This document shows positions 21,465-32,149 of a stretch of 64,000 nt of DNA, piece by piece. A program made the position numbers and the translations under genes. This DNA is from Ancistrus triradiatus (Eukaryota > Chordata > Actinopteri > Siluriformes > Loricariidae): the NCBI GenBank assembly GCA_025084515.1, contig JAJAGP010000242.1, forward strand, positions 300,976 through 364,975, written 5' to 3'. How positions within the stretch are numbered: position 1 is the first letter of the stretch; every line of letters begins with the position of its first letter. The notes under the pieces were generated by a model that had not been told where the DNA came from, ran no database searches, and saw only the letters and a program-made list of their open reading frames with translations.

Positions 21465-23150
21465 CAACGTATTAATGTTGTAACTAGCTATCAACTTATA
21501 AAAGGGTAATTAGAACTGCTCTGATCTCAAATCTGGCAATGCTGGATGTGTCATGAATGGGCTTATTTGGTCTGCAGTAATGTTTTAATACAAGCATGAC
21601 TGAATTTCTCGGTTCTGAGGACATTCCCCTTCCTTCTTGCAAACCACAGGGCTACAGTGGTGCTTGAAAGTTTGTGAAACCTTTAGAATTTTCTATATTT
21701 CTGCATAAATATGACTTAAAACATCATCAGATTTTCACACAAGTCCTAAAAGGGGATAAAAAAAAGAAACCAGTCAAACAAATGAGATAAAAATATTTTA
21801 CTTGGTCATTTATATATTGAGGAAAATGATCCAATATTACATATTAGTGAGTGGCAAAAGTATGTGAACCTTTGGTTTCAGTATCTGGTGTGACCCCCCC
21901 TGTGCAGCAACAACTGCAACTAAACGTTTCCTGTAACTGTTGATCAGTCCTGCACACCGGCTTGGAGGAATCTTATCCCATTCCTCTGAACAGAACAGCT
22001 TCAGCTCTGGGATGTTGCTGGGTTTCCTCATATTAACTGCTCGCTTCAGGTCCTTCCACAACATTTCGATTGGATTAAGGTCAGGACTTTGACTTGGCCA
22101 TTCCAAAACATTACCTTTTCTTTTAAACCAAAACGTTCCATCCACAAAACATTCTTCCAATAGTCTTCTGGCTTGTCCACGTGATCTTTAGCAAACTGCA
22201 GACGAGCAGCAATGTTCTTTTTGGAGAGCAGTGGCTTTCTCCTTGCAACCCTGCTATGCACACCATTGTTGTTCAGTATTCTTCTGATGGTGGACTCATG
22301 AACATTAACATTAGCCAAATGTTAGAGAGGTCTTCAGTTGCTTAGAAGTTAAGCTGAGGTCCTTTGTGACCTTGCCAACTATGACATGCCTTGCTCTTGG
22401 AGTGATCTTTGTTGGTCGACCACTCCTGGTGAGGGTAACAATGGTCTTGAATTTCCTCCATTTCTACACAATCTGACTGTAGATTGGTGGAGTCCAAACT
22501 CTTTAGAGATGGTTTTGTAACCTTTTCTAGCCTGATGAGCATCAACAAGTCTTTCTGAGGTCCTCAGAAATCTCCTTTGTTCATGTCATGATACACTTCC
22601 ACAAACGTGCTGTGAAGAGCAGACTTTGAGAGATCCCTGTTCTTTAAATAAAACATGGTGCCCACTCACACCTGATTGCCATCCCACTGATTGAAAACAC
22701 CTGACTCAAATTTCACCTTCAAATGAACTGCTAATCCTAGAGGTTCACATACTTTTGCCACTCACTAATATGTAATATTGGATCAATTTCCTCAATAAAT
22801 AAATTGCCAAGTATAATGTTTTGTCTCATTTGTTTAACTGGATTCTCTTTATCTACTTTTTGGACTTGTGTGAACATCTGATGATGTTTTAGGTCATATT
22901 TATGCAGAAATATAGAAAATTATAAAGGGTTCACAAACTTAAGCACCACTGAATCAGCGAACGTTTGTAATGTAAATGCTTGACAAGAGAGGGTGTGGCT
23001 GATGTTCCGGTGTGTGTGATGAGTTATATATCTCTCTACATTGACACATATACATTATGTTGTTGTTATTAGCATCATTTTTCTATTTCTCTATTTCTTA
23101 TCAAACCAACGAACTAAGGCTGAGACCGTACTAGGTCTCCCAACTCAAAG
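21465..23150 (+). repeat. Dispersed repeat K, copy 1, split by a Tc1 insertion
   Basis: 21465-21654 and 22952-23150 together match 26630-27040: GTAACTAGCTATCAA, CTCAAATCTGGCAA, ATGGGCTTATTTGGTCTGCA, TTCTGAGGACAT, CACAGGGCTA, GACAAGAGAGG, GCTGATGTTC, GCTGAGACCGTA, AGGTCTCCCAA. The copy at 26.6 kb lacks the Tc1, so it preserves the empty site. Confidence 0.85.
21655..22951 (-). mobile_element. Tc1 family A, copy 4
   Basis: Inserted at a TA in repeat K (21653-21654). The left end is CAGTGGTGCTTGAAAGTTTG and the right end AACTTAAGCACCACTG; the right-hand TA has mutated to AA. The transposase is in pieces on the minus strand at 22548-22342 (N-terminus), 22318-22150 (VHESTIRRILNNNGVHSRVA, LQFAKDHVDKPEDYWKNVLW) and 22100-21880 (SQSPDLNPIEMLWKDLKR). 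The middle, with the second catalytic Asp, is deleted. Confidence 0.92.
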
Positions 23151-24235
23151 TCATAAACACCAAGTCAAAGTCGATTTTTTTTAGTCAAGCAAGTTCTTAA
23201 GTCTGACAAATCAAGTCATGTGACTCGAGTCCCTAACTCTATTCAGAACCCAATATTGGCGTATAAGAAAAGGCCTAATCTTGAGCGAAAAGCAGACAGA
23301 ATTGAACTGGAAAGCATTATTTATTAAAATGCAGCAACAATACAGTTTTGCAATCCAATAGAAATCACAAAGTCCGAAGTGTACAACAAGGCAGCATTCT
23401 CATGCCATGGCATAAGGGAGCTGTCCAAAATGATTGATCCAAAACGTTACACGTACACTTAACAGCAGATCGACATACAAAAAACCCCACGCACATGAAA
23501 CAGAGAAATTCTTCAGGTCAACGTTTATACTGTCGTCTTGAAAATGCATTTCATACATGCAAGTCAGCCAATAGAAGATTAGGTGATGCTAACAAAATAT
23601 CCATAATAGTAGCACTACGCTGTAAGAGTAGATTTAATTCAAAGCAATACTGATTAACTGGGGTTCAGAGCTGCTTGGGTCATGTTTATATTGTATAGTG
23701 CAGCTCCAGTGTGCCTTCAATAGCACCTTGTGCCTTTAACCAGATTGTTCAGAGCTTTGTTTGATTTGCCCTCCAACCTTTGACGGGTCCCTGGTGGAAC
23801 AACCACCCACCCCCCCACACCCCCCCCCCCACCCCCACTGATTCATACACGCGAAAATAAACTGAAACTCAAACCCCTCTCATACATACGACATCTAAGC
23901 AGGTCCATATGAGGTTAGAAACAGTGTAGCAGGTTCAAGATACAGTGCAAATTAATTCTTCAGACATACAAAGCACAGATTGTAAATACAGCACACAGGT
24001 AAGCCCGAGCCCTCCAGACAGTGAGGTTTATCAGTGGTGTCGTCCAGGAGACGTGTACTTATACAATTTACGCCACATTTCGTAACCGGGATTTTTGTTT
24101 TGCTGACTTCTAAAGATGAATCTACTACACGAGCATTACTGGACGCAACTGAAACTGAACTCTGTGGAGCTACATTGAAGGAGCAATCCCAAAAACCACT
24201 TATTTTTGGGAAGGATTTTTAACTACTTAAAAGTA
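23151..24235 (-). other. Distal part of the presumed bmpr2 3' UTR; no ORF
   Basis: Non-repetitive except for a C/A-rich stretch at 23800-23840. Contains the candidate poly(A) signal near 23320. Confidence 0.35.
23320..23325 (-). terminator. Candidate polyadenylation signal for bmpr2
   Basis: Minus-strand AATAAA followed about 20 bases later by a T-rich stretch with TGTCTG. It sits just before a boundary with an interspersed repeat (21465-23150 block). This is a single hexamer match, so the confidence is low. Confidence 0.25.
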
Positions 24236-24634
24236 GGGCTGTCAAAAATAATATTAAAAAGACGTTTTAACACCACCAGTTTTTATGTGCCATTAATCGC
24301 ATTTTCGCTGCTTGTCCCTATGAAGGACCCATACAGGGCTGTATCCGAAATCCGAAATTGTTCTGGAACTCGGCAGCCCTCGGTCAGTCATTAATTGTTG
24401 TGATGGAGCAAACATAAGACACGATGACAACGTTACTGAATTATTATAAAGTAATAAATGCATCCTATTGAAGTGTACAGAATATTGTTCACTTGTATAG
24501 CACTGAAGTGCTACCTTAATGGAAAATAAAGTTATTTAGGCTCAAATAGGAACAAGCAAAAGAATTGCAATTAATTGCGATTAAAGGAGAACATGTGGTT
24601 AATGCAATTCCATTTCTTAATCGTCTGACAGCCC
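24236..24634. mobile_element. hAT-like miniature element, GGGCTGTCA ends
   Basis: The perfect terminal pair GGGCTGTCA (24236-24244) and TGACAGCCC (24626-24634), with an internal TTAATTGCGATTAAAGG-type segment, is a pattern common to fish hAT-like miniature elements. About 400 bases, no coding capacity. Confidence 0.65.
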
Positions 24635-25280
24635 GAACGAAAAGCTTTAGTATAGTTGCTTAAACTGGGAATTTATTTTTTGGAATTTATTCATGGAAGT
24701 TTCTTAATGAGGTCTGTTTAAAAAATTTAAGCTGCAACCTTAAATCAGAAGTGAGTACATCAGGAATGGCAAGGTTAGAAATAGTGTCTCTATTTCTAAT
24801 TCTTGTTGCAATTTATATTTATTACACTACATAAACTGTTGTTTGTAATGGGGCTTATTCAGTAGAGTTGGGTATCGTTTGCATTTTATTGATTCTGATT
24901 ATCAAGTTTCGATTCCTAAATATTGAAAAAAAAGCCAAATATTTAGGTATAAAAAAAAAATCATAATTTTTTTTACATTTCAAAACAAAAGTTTATCATT
25001 AATACATCAAGTGTTTTCCTTCCCATTTCAACCTATTATAAGTAAAACGCTTAACGTGGCTTAGTATACTAAAACAATGACCTAAGAACAACAAACTTCC
25101 CTCGATTACTACTGGTCATAAGTATTCTCCACTGCTGAAATGATGAACCTGTGGTCCAAAGGGAAAGTAATCATTTTTACATTAAGCGTTTTACTTCTAA
25201 TGGGTTTAAATAGGCAGAATTTTGGATCACAGGTTCATAATTTCACCAGTGGAAAGTACTTATTACCAGTAATAGTGAAT

Positions 25281-25460
25281 GGACTGTGGTAGATTAGCGG
25301 GACTGGACTATGGACCAAAAGGTTCAGGGTTCAAATCCCACCTCTGCCAAGCTGCCACTGCCGGGTCCTTGAGCAAGGCCCTTAACCCACAATTGCTTGG
25401 ATTGTATCAACTGTAAGTCGGTCTGGATAAGGGCATCTGCTAAACGCTGGAAATGTAAAT
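25281..25460 (+). mobile_element. tRNA-derived SINE
   Basis: GGACTGTGGTAGATTAGCGG start, box B-like GGTTCAGGGTTCAAATCCC, CTTGAGCAAGGCCCTTAACC, and the tail GGATAAGGGCATCTGCTAAA. The box A region is partly deleted compared with the copy at 29172. Confidence 0.85.
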
Positions 25461-25641
25461 CTGGGTGCTTTCTGTGTTGAGTTTGCACATCCTCCCTGTG
25501 TCTGTGTGGGTTTGCTCCGGGTACTCCGGTTTCCTCCCATTAGACTTATTGGTATCTCTAAAGTGTACCTAGTGTGTGAGTGAGTGTATCATCAATTGTA
25601 TCGCTCTGGATAAGGGCGTCTGCTAAATGCTGTAAATGTAA
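25461..25641 (+). repeat. Dispersed teleost repeat, copy 3, fused to a SINE tail
   Basis: GTGCTTTCTGTGTTGAGTTT, CTCCGGGTACTCCGGTTTCC, ATTGGTATCTCTAAAGTGTA as at 31540, then the SINE tail ATCGCTCTGGATAAGGGCGT. The fused arrangement suggests one repeat inserted within the other or a chimeric family. Confidence 0.7.
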
Positions 25642-26629
25642 GTAATAAGTGAGAGATGTTTGGCGTTCCTAGGTCATTGTTTCAGTACATTAAGCCATGT
25701 TAAGCTTCGTTCAAGTTTTGGACTCTCCCAGCAAAGGCAGCAGTTGGTTGAACACCGCTGAAGCTCATTATCATGCTGGTGCCTTAATTGTTTTCAACTT
25801 TCCACACATAATGCATATAGAGTTTTTGTTTTCTCTTAAAGTGGAGCCAAATTTGAGTGCTTTTAAGGCTCCATCTTGATTTAATGCTCTAGGGGAGCGT
25901 ATGAACCAAAACTATGTGATGACGTACGTGACTACATGATGCACCGGTCCTTGCACTAATGGCAGCTGTGTATTTGAAGCATGAAAAATGCTTTAGTAGG
26001 ACCCAATAAATGGAATCAGATTTTTTTTAAAGGGTACCCAGTTCTTCTAATTTTGGGTTTCGGTACCAACCCTATTATTCAGGCTAAATTTGGGGTATAC
26101 TACGCAATGATGCATTGCTGCCATGAACATGCATCTAGTTACCAGTGTGTACGACCCTAAGCATGCCCTTTATATGCCAAATTTTCCTATAATTTGAAGA
26201 GTGTTTAACTGATGTGTTCATTTTCATGAAGCAAGCGATAAAGGGAAGCATTTGAGCATTACATACCCAAAAACAACACAAAAGGGTGCTCTTAGCACAC
26301 CCAGGTGCATATGCATTTGAATAGGAATAAGAAAAATGGAAAATTGGGGCCGACTACATATTCCACTGGATTTACACTAGCAGCCTTGGACTATACAGGT
26401 TGCCATATCCTCGTTTCACACCTAATTAGCTTACTTTTACTGGTTGAATTTTACCATGGATCGGGGGTTGGGGCATTTTACATGCATGAGGTATATCTAA
26501 TATAATTAGGACTACATATTAAAACATGCACTAACAGCCATGCGAGTTGGCTCTGTCTTGATCCCATTGTCAGCATAAGCTCTGTACATTACTGTATCAA
26601 CGTACAGTATGTGTCAATCGTTCGAAGTA

Positions 26630-27040
26630 TTTTATACTTTTACACTCGTTAATACAAGGTATTTACGTCGTAACTAGCTATCAATCGGACGGATGGGGAA
26701 TTTGAACTGCTTTGGTCTCAAATCTGGCAACCCCGGGTGTGCCACAAATGGGCTTATTTGGTCTGCAGTAGTGTTTTAACACTAGCACGGCTGAAATCTT
26801 TCAGTTCTGAGGACATGCTCCCTCCTTGCGACCCATCACAGGGCTATCAGCAAACTTTTGTCATGTAAATACATGACAAGAGAGGCTGCGGCTGATGTTC
26901 TGGTGTGTATGGAATGTCTCTCTACGTAGACACACACATAATATTGTCGTGAGTATAATCTCTGTATAAGGAAATGCGGAAATAAAAGTATTAACCAACA
27001 AACTGAGGCTGAGACCGTATCAGGTCTCCCAAATGCGAAG
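26630..27040 (+). repeat. Dispersed repeat K, copy 2 (uninterrupted)
   Basis: The reference copy without Tc1. The junction CACAGGGCTATCAGCAAAC at about 26835-26853 is the empty site equivalent to the split in copy 1. Confidence 0.85.
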
Positions 27041-28162
27041 AAATCATGCACAGTCCATGAAGCCAGGACAGCAGACCAGAGCTGGAGCCTTTCTGTCAGC
27101 GAGCTGATGCCATTCATAGCCATTCCGTCTCTATGAATAACGAGTCTTGGTCGAAAACGTACGTTGTGCGAGCAATCAAGGAGACGACGCCCCTTTTTTG
27201 CAGGATTTGCTCTGAGGACAAGAACACCCATTGTGGAGGGTAAGGACAGACAGATTTGCTAACTAAGAGCATATTAAGTGCGTCGGTCTGCGGTTCTCTT
27301 GTACTCACAACAGTGTCTCATTTATTAATTTACTAAACAAAAGTTCCAACTTAGTCCAGAGCTTTTTTACAATGAAGGGTCCGAAGCTCTGCAAGATCAT
27401 ACAGATCCCACCAAGCAAGGCGCGACTTGTATATGCGGTACAAGCTGCAGCCTTAGTACACTGGACGTTAATTTAACATGGCCGCAGGGGCGCTTGCTAG
27501 GGATTTCGAGCCCCTTAAAAAGATTACACACTGGGCCTGTAAAAAGTAATTTAAAAACAGTTGGAATACATTTTTAGGACCTCTGAATGTCCTACAAATG
27601 CACGGCCACATCATGTGCCCTGTGTGACTTGGTGAATTGCTCTCATTTCTGCCCAATTTCAATCAGCCCTTACAAATGAAAGGCAGCAGAGATCGAAAAC
27701 GTCCATCAATTGTTTTCTCGTTAGTTCTGTAAGAGCGAACTCCGAGTGTGGGATGTTCTCCGGCAGTCCAGATTACAAAACACACAGACCTGCACTAAAA
27801 GTTTTCACCTTGTGCAGAAAATCTAGTGATTCATGTGCTCTTTTATAGTGATTCTATCAAACATCCTGCGATTGTTTAGAGACCATATGACAATACGGTC
27901 AAAATGAAGATTACTAGTGCAACATAAAACAGAATTATGATGGGTTTCCATTCAATATAAATACATGTCGAAGAAGTCATAAAACGCTGATTGATGGACA
28001 GCTGTGCTCTTTTCAGAAGATGTCTCCTTCTGTCGTCTACAGTTTAAGATCGTGGTTGGAGGGAAATAATATTTCGTTATATTAATATGTAAATATCATC
28101 CAGTCTTAATGTCCTGGAATGCCCATACACAGATCTTGATCGAGTGTAGATCTTATTTGTTT

Positions 28163-28437
28163 TCAAAAGGTGCAGTCGCCCGGGTCAGATTTGTAGCTGG
28201 ACGTCATACCCCCTCGGCTCCCCAGGTAAACCATGCTGGCCGATTTGGGTCTGCTGGTGCCAGCCTGGCCTGGGTTCTGACCTCCAGGACACTTGTTATT
28301 GTTCACTTCGGCATCCAGCGTGTCAGTGGTGATGACCCAGGTCGCCGGGCGCCACTTTTTCAAGGCGTAGGGCGTCTTCACACGTTTCTTGATCTTGTCT
28401 CCTGATCCCTCGTTCCCCTCCGAGTCTGACCGGCCTC
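28163..28437 (-). CDS. bmpr2: bmpr2 exon 13: C-terminus and stop
   Basis: 275 bases from acceptor tcccttccag to the stop codon at 28165-28163. It encodes GRSDSEGNEGSGDKIKKRVK, TPYALKKWRPATWVITTDTL, DAEVNNN and a diverged end finishing SYKSDPGDCTF. KIKKRVKTPY-LK-WRP-TWVI is almost invariant across vertebrate BMPR2. The last 45 residues differ from tetrapods except for the SASMVYL-like segment. Confidence 0.96.
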
Positions 28438-31400
28438 CTGGAAGGGAGAGAACGTTAACTGATCCAACATAAAACATCCCAATTCAGCCTGTCAGCAGAG
28501 GCAAAAAGGATTTATTTGAGACGTTTCTCACCACATACCAACTAGGGGGTTTCACAACACGATACGCATCACTACACACTGCGATACGAGGCATATTAGA
28601 TTAAACTGCGATTTTCCACATAGTTCACTGAAACTATAAACAGCTCAAATACAAGTTACAGTCACAATCTGAACAGTCTTAATCCATCACGTCACACTGA
28701 TAATTCAGACAAAACCGAGTCAAAACACATACAGGAGCGGAGATTGTAGTTTACACCCCATTTATTGATTTATTTATTTCTTTATTATTATTTTTTTTTT
28801 TATAAATATCACAATATACAGTGGTACCTTGGTTCTCAATCGCCTCGGGACTCATCGACTCATACTTGATCCAGCTGAAACTTGCTTCACGATTCAGTAC
28901 GCAGTGATTCAGATTCACAATAGCGCTTTCTCATTAAAGATCCCTGCTGTTTATCGAGTTTTCTTATTTTTACATCTACAGTAATGTATTCTTAGTGCAA
29001 ATAAGTCCCCATGGGTCCTAAAATGGTTGCATTGACAGCCAACCGAAAGGAATCAGGAACAGAATTCTCTTGGCTTTCAGACTGCAGTCAGTATTTCACC
29101 AGTTCACCAATAGAGTAAGTGTTTTGCTGTTACTTTTCACGTTCAATCCATTAGTCACAAAATTACTTGAGGGGACTGTGATAGCCTAGTGGTTAAGGTA
29201 CTGGACTATGGAACAAAAGGTCCAGAGTTCAAATCCCACCTCTGCCAAGCTGCCACTGTTGGGTCCTTGAGCAAGGCCCTTAACCTACAATTGCTTGAAT
29301 TGTAAGATTGTATCAATTGTAGGTCGCTCTGGATAAGGGCGTCTGCTAAATGCTGTAAATGAGATTTTCAACACTTTATTATAAATAAACATTGTGTTAA
29401 TGCTTTTGACTGAATGTAGGTAGTGTTAACATGGAATATTATGATACAGGATAGAGTATATTAATAGACTTGTTAAAAGACTCTGTGCTCCTAATCAATA
29501 ACTAACTACATTTTCTGTTTTCTCTCCGAGCTGTGGTACCAGTTCCAGCCCCACACATGTTCATGATGTACAGTACATCCGATTCAGTTCCACTCTAGTT
29601 GTGTCCATCATCAGGTCCAGCCCCACGATACCAGAGCTACACCAGAGGGCAGTAACTCTCTCCCTTCTCCGGTTGGCTGGGGACGAAGTGCCATCAAGGA
29701 CTTTCCTGCTTAGATTCAAGATCCTATGTGTATAGGACTACATAATGCCGATATACATGTTGCATTATTTTATTTGAACTATCACTATAAGACTCATTTG
29801 TTTAGATAAATTAGTTTCATTCTTACATTTATCATCTACACCACCCAAGGAGGTTGGGTCCTGTCCAAGTCCTCCCAAGGTTTCTTGCTCATTACGCTTA
29901 TGGAGTTTTTCCTTTCCACTGTCGCCCTAAGCTTGCTCAATTTGGGATTGGCCCTAGATATTAGAAGACAATGTAAAATTGTATAGTTGCTTTGAGGTAA
30001 TGCTCCATTGTAAAGAGCGCTATGTAAATCATTCTGACCTGACTTGATTAAACTCCTTGGTTCATGATACGTTTAACTTATGACGGATTTGTCGGAACAT
30101 ACACCCATCATAAGTCAGGGAGGACCTGTACAATACAACTCCATTAATGCTGATAATGCCTTATACAGGTTGGATTTTCTGGGGGTCTGGAACAGATTCA
30201 TACAGGTTACATGATTCCTTATGGGAAAATGTACTTGGTACTGGAAAAACTAATGACAGGTACACTCACCAAATAAGGGCAGGTTAGTCATGGACAGATC
30301 CAGCGAGTTGGGTCTCTCAGGTCTGCGGACACGGTTCTGTCTGAGCAGAGCCTCTCCCTGAGGCACAGCCATGGCCTCAGTGTTTGCTGCTGCAAGTGGA
30401 GGAGTAGCCTGGCATGGCTGGAGCACTGCAGGAGGTTCTGTTACAGACGAAGGTGGAGGATCTCCGGCAGGGGCAACACTCTCGCCGCTCTCTCCTCCCT
30501 CTCTCTCGCCTTCGGCATCTATGTCGCCATTGCCCTCTGCGTTGTTATTGCTGTTGTTATTGTTGGTGTTGTTGTCCAGCTGGGCGTCTCGTCTCAGCAG
30601 TGGCTCCTGCTCATCTGGACTGGCGGTTAGAAAGCCAAAGCTCAGCTCCTCTGCGGCTGCACCAACCTGAGATTCAGCAGGGCCAACAGTGCCACCCGCT
30701 GGCATTTGAGAGGACGCCGCACTAATATTGGACATCATGGCAGAGACGGCGTTGTTGGCGACGATCACAACCGGTCTGGGCTCCGCAGCAGCTTTCACTC
30801 TGGCGACGCCCAAATCGGCCTTCTTCAGATTGCTCTTGGCCAGCTTCCCAAATTTCAGCCTCAGAGATGATGCTGAGGAAGAGGAGGCATTTTTTCCCGC
30901 AGGCTTCATGTGAAGGCTCAGGCTGCTCGGTCTCTTGGGGATGTTTTGCTGCTTGGGCAACACGGGCGCAGAGGTGTCGCCGTGGCGGGTGACCCCCGCA
31001 GCCATTTCCACCAGCGGGAAGAAGGGACTGTGCGAGCTTGCTGTCTCGGCAGAGCCGAACTGTTTCTGCGAGTGCTCCATGAGGCTCTCGTCAGAACTCT
31101 CGCGCAGGTTGCGCTGCACTTCGCTCAGGTCCAGCTTCGGGGTCTCCAGATCCTCCTGGGTGAGCTGGGCACGGAGAGGTGCCACAGCGCCCACCGCCTG
31201 CATGGACTCGGCGAGAGGGACAGGAGTGCTCCCGTCAGGCCCGAAGAGCCGCGACTGGGCCTGCTGACGCTCGTAGTTCCTGTTCTTCTCTACAGCCTCG
31301 CCCTCTGGTGGATTAACCCCTCCAAGCAGGACAGGGTCTGTAGCATCAGGAGGTTTAGCCACACCCACCCTGTCTTCACCAGTGGCTGAAGAGGACACCT

Positions 31401-32102
31401 CTGGGCCACTCCTTGGGGTTTGGTGACCATGTGACACGTTCCTGCGGAGAAACAATACGAGTTGGGGACACGTGTAGCATTTAATAGCATCTTGATGGTT
31501 GGTTCACAGCTCCACAATTACATAATACAGTGGTGGAGCGATCTGAGTGCTTTCTGTGTAGAGTTTGCATGTCCTCCCTGTGATCGTGTGGGTTTACTCC
31601 GGGTACTCCGGTTTCCTCCCATAATCCGAAGACGTGTGTTAGGCTGATTGGTATCTCTAAAGTGTACCTAGTGTGTGAGTGAGTGTATTATTGTGGGAGC
31701 CTTACGATGGATTGGCGCCCTGCCTTGCGCCGTTCCTGCCTTGCGCCCTATGCTGTCGGCTGGGCACCAACTGTTTCGCATTCCTGTCCAGGATTAGCGG
31801 ATAAGAAAGTGAATGAATGCTGATTTCTTTATGGTTGCTCTTACCTGTGATTGTGTACGGTGGTACTAAGGTTCACAGCAGGACTCATGGATTTGTCTCG
31901 TTCCCAGAGGAGAAGAAGCTCAGCCAGCCGCTCCTCTGCACACTGAGCCGTGAGACGAGCTTCTGCATCCTGATCCCAGCAGTCCTCCATCGTCTCCTTT
32001 AGAGATCTTACAGCCTGTACACATGCATTATAAATTACGTACACATTCGTGGACATAAATATATATATGCATATATATATACACACATACACACACACAT
32101 AT

Positions 32103-32149
<47 letters not shown>

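Larger units (their letters stand above)
24863..26074. mobile_element. Fold-back DNA element with SINE and dispersed-repeat insertion
   Basis: The ends GAGTTGGGTATCG and CGGTACCAACCCT are inverted. Internal long inverted segments pair 25031-25060 with 25176-25210, 25108-25160 with 25218-25270, and 25050-25090 with 25655-25700. A SINE (25281-25460) and a dispersed repeat (25461-25641) sit in the loop. Confidence 0.6.
23310..28162 (-). other. bmpr2: Presumed bmpr2 3' untranslated region
   Basis: Sequence downstream of the stop codon holds no exon. The first part (28162 to about 27040) is non-repetitive, as expected of a 3' UTR. The best terminal signal I see is AATAAA on the minus strand at 23325-23320, followed by a T/GT-rich stretch, which would give a UTR of about 4.85 kb. 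BMPR2 3' UTRs are long in other vertebrates. Repeats at 26630-27040, 24863-26074 and 24236-24634 would then be exonised UTR sequence. The end point is inference only; an earlier AATAAA would shorten it. Confidence 0.35.

Noticed and set aside
26836..27231. 131-codon minus-strand frame
   Set aside because: Half of it lies in repeat K, it has no family resemblance, and its location is inside the presumed bmpr2 3' UTR.
29172..29360. A functional tRNA gene
   Set aside because: It has box A- and B-like words but no cloverleaf with a sensible anticodon arm, and it is followed by a conserved non-tRNA body shared by five other copies, as in a SINE.
30371..31389. Long plus-strand reading frames of 99, 103, 110 and 159 codons
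   Set aside because: They are antisense shadows of bmpr2 exon 12, whose GC-rich coding sequence lacks stops on the opposite strand. The minus-strand product is unmistakable.
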